From: Inia geoffrensis
Taxonomy: Eukaryota > Chordata > Mammalia > Artiodactyla > Iniidae
Direction: 5' to 3'
Length of the DNA stretch: 64,000 nucleotides
Assembly: GCA_036417435.1 (NCBI GenBank)
Contig: CM070905.1
Coordinates: forward strand, 67,101,092 to 67,165,091
Position numbers and translations under genes: made by a program. The notes beneath the pieces were generated by a model. That model made no database searches. It saw only the letters and a program-made list of their open reading frames with translations, and was not told the origin of the DNA. Positions 13,056 through 23,204 of this stretch are shown piece after piece. Within the stretch, counting starts at the first letter, position 1. Each line of letters begins with the position of its first letter.

Positions 13056-13434
13056 TTCTTTTTTTAATGGGTGGGACTGTATTTCTGTCTTACTTATTGT
13101 TTGGCCTGAGACTTCCAGTACTGGAGTTCTCAGGCAGTTGGATAGAGCTGGGTCTTGTTGCTGAGATTAGGAACTCTGGGAGATGTCACTCCAGTTAATT
13201 TTCCCTGGGGTCTGAGGTTCTCTGTTTGTCCAGTGGTTTGGACTTGGAGCTTCTGCCACAGTAGCTCGGCCCCGACCTCCAGCTTGGGAACCATGGTCCC
13301 ACAAGCCTGTTGCTAGGGGTTCCTCCCATCCCCTTAGCTGTCCATGGTCCCACACCAGTGCCTGGTAGGTTCCCTACGTATGCAGAGACACGAATTCCAC
13401 TTCCTCCTAGTCTGCCATCTTGACTGCACCCCTT
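13056..13434 (-). promoter_or_regulatory. L1 5' UTR / internal promoter remnant
   Basis: About 380 bp, relatively GC-rich, between the 5' end of the L1 and the ORF1 start. The first two dozen bases contain the caagatggc motif, the YY1-binding core known from L1 promoters. Whether it still drives transcription cannot be told from sequence. Confidence 0.65.
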
Positions 13435-13447
13435 AGTTTTTCAGTGT
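13435..13447. repeat. L1 target-site duplication, right copy
   Basis: Identical 13-bp partner of 7957-7969. Its last seven bases (tcagtgt) are repeated again at 13665-13671, after the SINE that inserted here. Confidence 0.88.
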
Positions 13448-13664
13448 GGTTTTTTTTTTTTTTTTTTTTTTTGCGGTACGTGGGCCTCTCACTGTTGTGG
13501 CCTCTCCCGTTGTGGAGCACAGGCTCCGGATGCGCAGGCTCAGCGGCCATGGCTCACAGGCCAAGCCGCTCCGCGGCATGCGGGATCTTCCCGGTCCGGG
13601 GCACACACCCTTTTCCCTGCATCGGCAGGCAGACTCTCAACCACTGCGTCACCGGGGAAGCCCA
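13448..13664 (-). mobile_element. CHR-type SINE
   Basis: The T-rich start is the complement of the A tail. It is followed by the complement of the conserved body (cctctcactgttgtggcctc) and of the tRNA-derived head ending ggggaagccc. A 7-bp duplication, tcagtgt (13441-13447 and 13665-13671), flanks it. It inserted in or next to the right-hand duplication of the L1, so it is younger than that L1. Confidence 0.93.
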
Positions 13665-13671
13665 TCAGTGT

Positions 13672-15239
13672 TTTAATTCTCTTGTATATAATGCCAATTT
13701 AGAATCCCTGACCCAAAAGGTAACTGATTACTTCTTGGGTTTTCAATGAGAGACTAGTTGAAAGTTACTTATAGTAATTTAGTTCCTGTTCCTTCACTTC
13801 AAAATAGAAGGAATTCAAGAAAACTCACATCCATCTGGTGATTGGCTCAGTGCAAACAAATTGTCAACTAAGTATCCTGAAATGATGGGAGAAAAGACAG
13901 TGACTGAAAATAGAGACAGACTGTTTTACCAATTCCTCCAATATAATAATAGATTTTTATAAAAATAACCTTCATTTTTTAATAGAGTTTTAAGATAATT
14001 TTCATTATCTTAAATATGATGAGACAGGCACATTTCTGATATGTTATTGAAAGGTATCAAAATTTAATTAAAACATTTTTGTAATTGGAAAAGAAAAATT
14101 TTAGTTATCTGTAAGTTAACTTATCCAGAACACTTTATAATCCATATGTATCACATAAAGGCAGTGTCAGTATACCAAAAAAACACATATTAGAAATCAG
14201 GATTAAAAAGAATAATCACACCTTGATAGGTTATTTGATGTAATTCAGTAGATAACTTGGATTTCCTGATGTAATTACTCTTGAAACCTAAAAGAAATGT
14301 TAGTATTTTAAAATCCAGACCTGGCTCAGTACTATTTTGAAACAAACAAGCAAGAAAGCAAATAAAAGAGAACTATGAATCTTCAACTCTAAACTTCAGT
14401 GCCTGTAATATAAACAGTAAGTGGTTATGTTACTAACCTATATCTTAACTTTCAAGGTGAAGAAATGTTTTCAAATTTATTTGAGAAACTCATGTTGAAA
14501 CGTAAAGTGGGCTTTTTGAAAGCCAAAGAACACTGTGTGAAGAGACACATTCCAAACTTTGGGTTTCTTTATTCTCTTGACGAAAAGCATTTTATGATTT
14601 TTGACTTTTACTAAATTTATACATTTAGCTGTACCTGGGTAATTGATTTCAGGCTGGAATAAGTTCAATTTCTTCCCACTATTATTTAAATGCAGTTGTC
14701 ATTTTTGTAATTTGTAACTATGATTAATAACTAGAGAGAATATTTTTCATAATGTTGAGGAATTAAATAATTAACATCAAATAAATAAGTGTATATGCCA
14801 ATAAGCCCGAGTCACTTTTTCTTTTTCAGAATGGTTACAATCTTTAGATGACACTGAAATTTAGTGAAGATATGAACAAATTAATTGGCATGTATTTTAA
14901 AAAGCATTTTACAGTCACATATGTCTTAAAGCAGAGCCTCTTCCATTGACTTATGCATTTACCCTGTAGCGAATGTGTGTATAGTAAGATACATGATAAA
15001 CTCCAGGTAGGCACAAAACATGCCCTTAAAATCTATTTGAATATATTCAGTGTGTGTGTATATTTTGATGGAGGTATATTTGAATAATCTCAGTGGTAAA
15101 TAACAAATATTAGTTTTATGTTTTATGTGAGAGCTGGTATATGTTTCAAAACTTGTTTACCCTCCTCACATATTTATAATATCTACCACCTTATCCCCCC
15201 ATCTCCCTCTCGCTCTCAGCAGATAATCTTTACTAAGAA
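13672..15239. other. Unique AT-rich DNA, no gene seen
   Basis: No exon, RNA gene or clear repeat recognised. A 63-codon minus-strand frame at 14477-14668 has no supporting feature. Confidence 0.5.
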
Positions 15240-15839
15240 AACAGTTTGACAATTTCTTATAAAGACAAACATACACTTAGATTTTAACGCAGCAATCCTA
15301 CTCCTGGAATTTTACCATAAAAGATTGAAAACTTATGTTCACACAAGAAAATGTGCCTGAATCATGATTGTAGCTTTATTTGTAATAACCAAAACCTGGG
15401 AACGGCCCTTATGTTCTTCAGTGGGTGAATGAATAAACAAATTATGGTTCCTTCACACAGTGGACGTTTTTCCTTAGCAAAAAAAGAAACAAATTATTGA
15501 TAAACAACTTGGCTGGATCTCAAGCGCATTGTGTTGAATGAAAAACAAAAAGAAAATCTCAAAGGTTACATGTTGTATGATTCCATTTATATTAGATTCT
15601 TGGTAAGACAAAATTGTAGTCATGGAGATGAGATGATGGACTGCCAGGGGAGAGGATGAGGAATGGAGTGAAAGAGTTGTGCCTGATGGAGTTTCTTTGG
15701 GGTGATGGCTCAGTTTTGTTTCCTGATTTGGGGTGGTATTTACATTAATCTACACATGTGATAAAATATGAATGAACTATATGCAATTGTTGAAATCTAA
15801 GTAAGCCTGTAGTTTAGTTAATAGTAATGAACCAATGTC
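15240..15839 (+). mobile_element. Old L1 (L1M-type) 3' region, left part
   Basis: The text runs in the order of an L1 ORF2 C-terminal/3' UTR region in the sense direction: 'gcagcaatcctactcctgg', 'gtagctttatttgtaataac', 'gtgggtgaatgaataaacaa', 'gtatgattccatttatatta', 'gactgccaggggagagg'. It is strongly diverged. It continues after the younger insertion, at 16577. Confidence 0.8.
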
Positions 15840-16576
15840 AATTTCCTGGTTTTATTTTCTTTTAATTTTTATTTTTTATCACTTTATTTTATTTATTTTT
15901 AAATTAATTTTTACTGGAGTATGGTCACTTTACAATGTTGAATTAGTTTCTGCTGTACAGCAATGTGAATCAGTTATACATATACATATATATGCTCTTT
16001 TCTTAGATTTCCTTCCATTTAGGTCACCACAGAGCACTGAGTAGAGTTCCCTGTGCTATACAGGAGGTTCTCATTAGCTACCTTTTTTATATATAGTAAT
16101 ATTTTTGTGGCAATTCCAATCTCCCAATTCATCCAACCCCCTTGCTTCCCCCCTTGGTAACTATAAGTTTGTTTTCTCCATCTGTGACTCTTTTTCTGCT
16201 TTGCAAATAAGTTCATCTGTACCATTTTTCTAGATTCCACATATAAGCAATATTATACAATATTTGTGTTTCTCTTTCTGACTTAACTTCACAATGTATG
16301 ACAATCTCTAGGTCCATCCACGTCACTGCAAATGGCATTATTCCATTCTTTTTTATGGCTGAGTAATATTCCATTGTATATATGTGCCACATCTTCTTTA
16401 CCCATTCTTCTGTCAGTGGCCATTTAGGGTGCTTCAGTGTCCTGGCTATTGTAAATACTGCTGCAATGAACATTGGGGTGCATGCATCCTTTCTAATTAT
16501 GGTTTTCTCTGGGTATATGCCCATGGGTGGGATTGATGGGTCATATGGTAGCTCTATTTTTAATTTCCTTGTTTTA
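15840..16576 (-). mobile_element. 5'-truncated younger L1, 3' end only
   Basis: On the plus strand a T-rich tail is followed by the complement of the L1 3' UTR and the last part of ORF2, up to 'ggtcatatggtagctct'. It is flanked by a 15-bp duplication, aatttcctggtttta at 15840-15854 and aatttccttgtttta at 16562-16576 (one mismatch). It splits an older L1 that lies in the other orientation. A long minus-strand open frame at 16665-16213 is mostly the ORF2 C-terminus. Confidence 0.88.
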
Positions 16577-16715
16577 GTACTCATATTTTGATTATGTAAG
16601 ATGTTGTCAGTTGGGAGAAGCTGGCTGAATGATATGCAAGAACTCTTTACTACGTTTTTTTGCAACTGCTATGTAAATCTACAATTATTTCAAAATATAT
16701 ATGTTTTTTAATTAG
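16577..16715 (+). mobile_element. Old L1 (L1M-type) 3' region, right part
   Basis: The sense-strand L1 3' end resumes after the younger insertion. The phrase 'tgcaactgctatgtaaatct' followed by 'acaattatttcaaaata' is typical of the 3' end of old mammalian L1s. Confidence 0.7.
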
Positions 16716-18239
16716 CAGCTTTCCCATAGCACTCTCAATGTCTTACTACCAGGCATAACACAAGTCTTCTGACACCTGCACCCATACTCTTTTCCTTCTA
16801 TCCTGTTATAATAGGGAGCACCCCTCTTTCCATTGAAGAGCAGACTCTTCAAGTGGGCTTTGCATCCCATCTCTGTACAACTTATCAGCAATCTTACCCT
16901 ATTTATTATTGTACATACATTTTTTTTCTCAGCTGGATCATTCCAGTGAATTTGTTAACTTGCTCAGAATACCTACCCTTTAAAAAAAAGGTATTTCCTT
17001 CATTTGTCCTCACATTCCTTTCCATGCTATCAATTTTCTCCCATTTTCAAAGCCAAACCTCCCAAATATGTATAAATGTGTCTACACTCACAGGACCTAC
17101 TTCCTGACCTACCACTTTTACTTCAGCCCACACTAATGCATATGGGAGGTTCAATGATCATGAGAGGAGGAGCTCATAGAGAGTGATTATAAAGAACATT
17201 CACACCAATAAATCCAATGGACTTCTTCACACTGCTTACCGTAGGTCTCATTTTATACGTCTTTATGTGACTATTTGATTAATATCTATCTTGTCACTAG
17301 ACTGACACCAGAGATTATCTTTTATCATAACAGTACTCTTGTTACTTTATCATAACAATACTCTTGAACATGGTAGATAACCAATTGTCTAAGTCTAAAA
17401 TTAGCATCTATACATAATCGTGCAAGAATATTATTCTCCAGCTCAGAGAAAATTTTTACTCCAGTGAAATATATACATTGTTTAAAATATCCACTTGGCA
17501 AAGTCAAGTGTATCTCATGATGTGTGTTCAATACTGAGCTCAATATCTTTTCCCTAGAACTTACTCATGCCCAGTGTTCCTCCATTTTAAGGAATAGCAC
17601 CTCCATGCATCCAGTTACACAAGCCTGAACTGTAGGCATGATTCCTGCATTTATGGTATAATATCCAGCATGTCCTTAAGTCTTACAGATTTTATTTCTT
17701 AAATATTAATTAAATGCAGCTCTCCTTTTCCTGAAATGCCAACAGGTTGTGTCACCTGTCATTTCTCATTCAAATGGCAGGTTCCTCCTAATTCGTCTTT
17801 CCACTTCTACACACTGGTGTATGTAAATATACTAATACATATTATATTCTGTGTATACCAATATCATATGTGATATAATATATTTTGACATGTATTATAT
17901 AATAACAATGTATAACTGTATGTTATGTATAATAGTATATTATACACGTATACATTAATAAGTACAAGTGGTAAAACCTGTTCTTATTCATGAATATATT
18001 TATGTATGGATGCTTACCCAAATAAGTCCTGAGTATAGCCACCAAACCATGACTGAGTTCCTCTGCATAAGACACTGTCTGAGATATACGACATATCAAA
18101 AATGTCCATGACAGGTTTTCTGTCCTCAAGGTCTTCAGTCCTAAATTGTGCTATGGGTTACCTGACTCACCTTGCAGGGAATCTGTGGTCAGTTTACTTG
18201 TCACTCTCCTTTATCCATGATAATTCTGACATTTTTTGT
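16716..18239. other. Unique DNA with a tandem duplication and an AT-rich patch
   Basis: A 25-bp tandem duplication lies at 17321-17370. Alternating AT-rich sequence with many TATA/ATAT runs occupies about 17820-17960. At 18166-18171 the minus strand has a perfect donor-like gtgagt, but no acceptor with a pyrimidine tract lies upstream of it. No gene is supported. Confidence 0.5.
17321..17370. repeat. 25-bp tandem duplication
   Basis: Two adjacent 25-bp units beginning tttatcataaca, at 17321-17345 and 17346-17370. They differ at only a few positions, so the duplication is fairly recent. Confidence 0.85.
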
Positions 18240-18625
18240 TATTTTGAGGGTCTGGTCTCCCCAAAATTCATATTTTGAAGTCCTAACCTCCAGTAACTTG
18301 GAATGTGACTATATTTGGACATAGAATTTTTAAAGGGGTAGTTAAGTTAAAATCAGGTCATGGGTGGGCCATAATCCAGTATGACTAATGTCCTTATGAA
18401 GAGATTAGGACACAGGTACACACAGGAAAGACCATGTGTGTACACAGGGAGAAAATGGACATCCCCACAGCAAAGAGAGAGGCCTTAGTGGAAACCAACC
18501 CTGTCAGCACCTTGATCTTGGACTTCTAGAATCCAAAAGTACGAGGAAATACATTTTTGTCATTTAAGCTACCAAGCCTGTAGTACTTTGTAGGGGAGCC
18601 CTAGTAAATGAGTACATTGGCCCTC
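18240..18625 (+). mobile_element. ERVL-MaLR (MLT1/MST-type) LTR
   Basis: Landmarks in order: 'ccccaaaattcatattttga' then 'agtcctaacc'; 'ggacatagaatttttaaagg'; 'taatgtccttatgaagagat'; 'caccttgatcttggacttct'; 'catttaagctaccaagcctg'; and an end near 'gcagccc...agtaca'-like sequence. This is the known order of mammalian MaLR LTRs. No internal region is attached, so it is a solo LTR. Confidence 0.85.
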
Positions 18626-21600
18626 TCTCTCAAGGTCCTTACTGTTAATATTTCAGCATGCTTTGCAACAAGGCTGCCTTAAGACTTTTAATAACAAAGC
18701 TTGATATTGGCTTCAACATTTAAATAATAGTGTATACCACACCTTATTAATCTACGCACAAACCCGAGGATGCCAGTGCTTTATCTTCTTTTTTCACCAG
18801 TTACATTTCCCTGAAGTCTCTCAGTTAGCAAGTGATGGAGCCTGGATTAAAATCCAGGGTGTCTGATTCTTAAGTTTATGAGTATTTAAACGATTGCCTG
18901 AATATTACACAAACAGTACAGTGAGCAGCTTAGAATTAGCTGTAATTGGCTTTCATCACAAAAAGGGGTTAACACAATAGGCTTCTTTTATTTGTTCTCA
19001 TCAAGGAGTTCAGATGTGCATTGTGGGGCTGTGTGTAAGTCTGTAGCCTCTGGTGACTAGCTGAAACATTTACAATCAATCGGAATCAAACACCTCGCAA
19101 TAGTATTCTCCGAATGATGTTCATTAAGTGAAGTTTTTCTTCTCTCACAACCTAAAATAATCTTGTTTTGTAGAAATAAACAAGAACAGTGGCCTGGGGA
19201 TATTCAGACAAGATTCCACCACAGAAAACAGAATGTGGAAGTTGTTAGCCTTTTTTGCCTGTATGAGCTGTTACGATACCTTGTGTTTAAAATCACAGTC
19301 TGGTAAAATCAGCTTACCAGTAGCCTGGGATACTGAACTCAACATCCTGATACCCTCCCACTAAGATGCTATTAGACGTTATGCAGCAATGACTTGAAAT
19401 TCACAAATCCCCTATTTGTCAGTAATACATTTTTGTCTATTCAAAGCAGGGCTTGTGTATGGGATCTACTAAGGTAAAAATTATACTTCTCAGGCATTTT
19501 TATAGGAGAGTATAGTTTCTTGTTTATTAATAAAAGGCATTCTTTCCAAAGGGATATTTTTCTTTTCAGTTTCACGTTAACCTAGTTTTGAAAAAATATT
19601 TAATATTGTGAAGTTTCCTCAAAGTCTCAGAATTAAAGATCATTGTGAAGATCGGTAAATCTAATTAGGGTTTTGCCATTAGATCAAGTATCCAGTACGT
19701 GCTTTTTTTCATATTTAGGACTATTATAAATGCGAGTCAATAACCTCATTTTATTATGCATCAATATTTGTTCAACAAGCTTCTTGGGATGTTACCATAT
19801 CTGTAGGTTTTCTGTGAAGTAAAAGAATGAAGCAGTTCAGAAAGTCCTCAAGGGGCTTATAGTCAATTTATAGAAACAGTACACATATAAAGTAGTTATT
19901 GAGCACATGGCTATATTTAGGTGTAGCAAATTAGGTATTATAGCATGATATTTTCAAAATTAAAGTTAATAAATAAAGATTCAGGAGTTCATAAAATGGT
20001 ACAGTCAACATTTGTCTGGCTTATAAATCATTTAATTTAAAGAAACTCTTTTAATACATCACTGTCATTTGACCTTTTTTTTAATGATAAACATAGATTT
20101 TCTGCAGGGTTTTATAGGCCTTTGTTTGCAATGTCATTAACTATGCTTATTAGCCAGCCAAGAAAATCCTTAATATGTGGCCTTAGTATATGGAAGTCCT
20201 AAGTCATTATATATCAGTGATTATCCCCAAAGGCTCTTAAAACAATGGTTCCAATCTCTCACCCAAGGAAGCACTGCCTGCTTAACAAAGGAAAACAAAA
20301 AGCTATACACAGAGTTTTATATTCCCATCCATAATTTGTTTATTCTTATTTAAACCATTATTATATGTGGCTGGGTAAATAGAAATATGGTGTAATGGAT
20401 GGATGGGTGGATGGATGGATAGATAGATAGATAAATTTACTAATCATGGAACTATCCCTTCGAGAGTTTTGGAGTTTGGTTGTTTCCTGGCCCCAGGCTG
20501 AGGAAGTCAGTCTCTCCCATCATGCATTTTATTAATATTCTTACCATCATTGTGATGTAGATCTCTACTTGGTGAGCTCTTATTTCACATGTTCTGTCAG
20601 GAAAATAGTATTTTATCTAATATTTATCTATGTATCTAACCTTCATTATACAGAATAAGATGAGCCAGAAGAATTTCCTTTGTTTTGTAAAAAAAAAAAA
20701 AAAATTGGCCCCCTTGTTGTTTCTGAAAGTTACTCTATCTAATTCATTAGTATAGTCACAAAAGTACAGACAAGAGCTTGCTGTTCACCTACTACCTAGT
20801 TCTTAGTTGCTTCAAGAATCTTTATATATTATAAATTTAAATACCAAGTTTGCAGTTATCCGAAAAATTTAACTATGAACCCCAATTCTTGAGTTTACAA
20901 GTTGACTTTTTAACTTAATTGTCCACTAATAAAAGTAATGAATTTTACATTAGGGAAAATGGATCACAGTAGTCACATATATGAGTTTTTACTTCAGGGA
21001 ATTTGTTGAAACTAATTACATTTTATATCAAGAGAAACACTCTCACACATACACGCACATATCTATCAGTGAATATCACACATTTGTATAGAGAAATATA
21101 TGTCAGAATATTTTGTGACTGTTGTGAATTTTTGTCTTGAATTGTCTTGAATTTTTCAGTGAATATACTGTAGACAAAATATACTTTACGGACTGTTTTT
21201 TAAAGTTTTAACCTGAACATAATTTACATAGTTGGTGACAAGAGGCTGCATTATTATATTTCTCATTACTATATTTGTTTTCAGTTCTCTTCTTTAAAAA
21301 TCCTGGGCTTCTAAAGGCAACTTGTACCTTATTGATCTTTTGCACTTAGACTCTATCTTGTCAATCTTAAAAGAATGGCTGTGGATCACACATGACTGAT
21401 GGCTGACTTACAATTACTGTTTACCATTGGTAACTCTCTTGAAGAGCTCTTGATCTGAGAAGACCAAAGTGAATTCACCCGATGTCTGGGCATCAAATCA
21501 GAACCAAAGAACACATTTATACCCACAATACCCACAATATTTCATTTGTGCTTCCTAAACTTTTCTCTTCTCAGCAAATCAATGTATGTCTTGCATGGCT

Positions 21601-22258
21601 TTTCATAAAAAAAAAAAAAAAAAAAACTTTTAAGAAAGAATATTATCCAGAATCACACCCTAGTAGTAATGATACCTCTCATATTGATCTACATACTTTT
21701 TTTACTTAACTTATAGGTATAATAGATTTTACAAAAACTAAACTAGTGTTTGTAAGTGCCTGATGACACTTTGGGTTGAAATTCTAGTTGAACTACTGTA
21801 TGTCATACTTTTTGTTCTGGTTGAAAATGGCACAATCTCAGAACTCAAGAGTTTAGCATTGCAGAATATTTATTACACACACTAAGAAAGAAGAAAATTA
21901 CTTGTTTTATACTTTTAATCAGATATATGTAATTTACTTTATAACAATTTAAAGATGTCTCTTGGTCAGTTTCTGGTGTCTTTTGAACTGATCTATCCAC
22001 TAAATGGAAATAAACTCTCAGTGGTAATGTATAGCATTGTCTACCTAATTAAACGAAGTTTGGTATGACTAGCAAAACTAAGAGTTAGTTCAAACAAGAA
22101 ACCTATCAGATGAAAGATATATCCGAAAAAAAAAGTTTAATTGATTGAAAAATCGAGTTCAAAAACTTAATATTTATCCAAATACTATAAGATAGAAAAA
22201 CAAGAATTTTGGGCATTTCAAGAGTTTAGAGTTAAATACACATACATCCCTTGGGATT
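18626..22258. other. Mostly unique DNA, no gene seen
   Basis: A MIR-like minus-strand patch lies near 18770-18880. The stretch 18890-19160 is repeat-free and looks constrained. Poly(A) runs occur at about 20689-20704 and 21608-21626. The rest is AT-rich unique DNA. The 75-codon frame at 21482-21709 runs through one of the poly(A) tracts and is not a gene. Confidence 0.5.
20394..20436. repeat. (GGAT)n/(AGAT)n microsatellite
   Basis: About six GGAT-type units with one GGGT variant, followed by about four AGAT units. A typical compound tetranucleotide tract. Confidence 0.9.
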
Positions 22259-22273
22259 TCTATGAGAACTTTT

Positions 22274-22473
22274 TTTTTTTTTTTTTTTTTTTGCGGTACA
22301 CAGGCCTCTCACTGTTGTGGCCTCTCCCATTGCAGAGCACAGGCTCCGGACGCGGCCATGGCTCACGGGCCCAACCACTCCGCGGCACGTGGGATCCTCC
22401 CGGACCCGGGCACTAACCCGTGTCCCCTGCATCGGCAGGCAGGCTCCCAACCACTGCGCCACCAGGGAAGCCC
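22274..22473 (-). mobile_element. CHR-type SINE
   Basis: A T-rich tail complement, then the complement of the body, then the head ending 'accagggaagccc'. A perfect 15-bp duplication, tctatgagaactttt, lies at 22259-22273 and 22474-22488. Compared with the other copies it has a deletion of about 12 bp just after 'ggctccggacgcg'. Confidence 0.95.
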
Positions 22474-22764
22474 TCTATGAGAACTTTTAACAAAATTATT
22501 GTAACTCTCAATAAATGGCTGGACAGCAGAAAACAGATGATAGGAATGAATTTTTTGGTATCCTTTTGTTTTTGCTAGTTTTTCGGTACTTTACCCTCAC
22601 CTGGAAGTTCTCTTCCTGTAAATTTTAGTAGATGTACACCAAAAGTTCTCTCTTTATATTAAATATTTTTCTAGTCAATCTTCTCTCCACTAGTCACAAA
22701 ACAAGTTTTTTTCTTAATATACTGATTACTGTCATTCTCTGGGGAGATACCTTTAAAGAGCATA

Positions 22765-22950
22765 GGGCAGGAAGCCTTCATATCTTTCCTGCACATTAGA
22801 ATCAACTGGTGAGCTTTTATAAGTCTCAAAGCCCAGGTCATACCTTATAACAATTAAATTAGAAGATCTGGAGAGTGAGAATCAGGTACAATTATTTTTT
22901 TAAGAAATTTTCAGTGAATTCCCACTTCAACAAAATTTAGGGACCACTGT
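22765..22950 (+). mobile_element. MER5-like hAT DNA transposon remnant
   Basis: The phrases 'cacattagaatcaactggtg', 'agctttta', 'aaagcccaggtcatacctta' and 'tttagggaccactgttctc' follow the order of the short MER5 (hAT-Charlie) elements. It is non-autonomous and strongly diverged. Confidence 0.7.
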
Positions 22951-22954
22951 TCTC

Positions 22955-23050
22955 GTTTTAGTCCTACCTTTATTATCTTGATGAAGTTAGATAAATTAAT
23001 ATCACTAGGCCCCAGGTTCCTTATCTGTGAAATGAGGGTCAGTGTGTTCA
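22955..23050 (+). mobile_element. MIR SINE fragment
   Basis: The part 'aggccccaggttccttatct' followed by 'gtgaaatgaggg' matches the MIR core in sense orientation. Short and diverged. Confidence 0.65.
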
Positions 23051-23173
23051 GTGATGGTGGTGACAGGAGGTACTAATGCATTTTCCTTTCCAGATACAAC
23101 CCACTTTATACCTCTAGAACATGGATTACAAAAGCAGGTAGATCCCATCTTTAGTTCCAGAATAGATCCCAAA

Positions 23174-23204
23174 TTAGAGATGGAATCTAAAATTCCATCT
23201 CTAA
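23174..23204. repeat. 13-bp inverted repeat (hairpin)
   Basis: The arm ttagagatggaat (23174-23186) is perfectly complementary to attccatctctaa (23192-23204), with a 5-base loop. See the findings for possible meanings. Confidence 0.9.

Larger units (their letters stand above)
7970..13434 (-). mobile_element. Full-length L1 retrotransposon, inactive
   Basis: A 5.46-kb LINE-1 on the minus strand. On the plus strand it starts with the T-rich complement of the poly(A) tail and the L1 3' UTR (7970-8305), then the ORF2 complement, the ORF1 complement, and a 5' UTR ending at 13434. The extreme 5' end carries caagatggca (complement of 13413-13423), the same place and motif as the YY1 site of the human L1 promoter, which argues that the insertion is not 5'-truncated. 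Perfect 13-bp duplications flank it. Both reading frames are broken by stops and frameshifts, so it cannot move on its own. The family is inferred as a cetartiodactyl L1, from the CHR SINE company and the sequence. Confidence 0.93.

Noticed and set aside
12658..13164. 168-codon plus-strand open frame rich in Ser, Phe and Leu
   Set aside because: It is the antisense of the L1 ORF1 coiled-coil region and has no independent support.
20689..21626. Poly(A) runs as tails of processed pseudogenes
   Set aside because: No polyadenylation signal, target duplication or coding remnant could be linked to either run.
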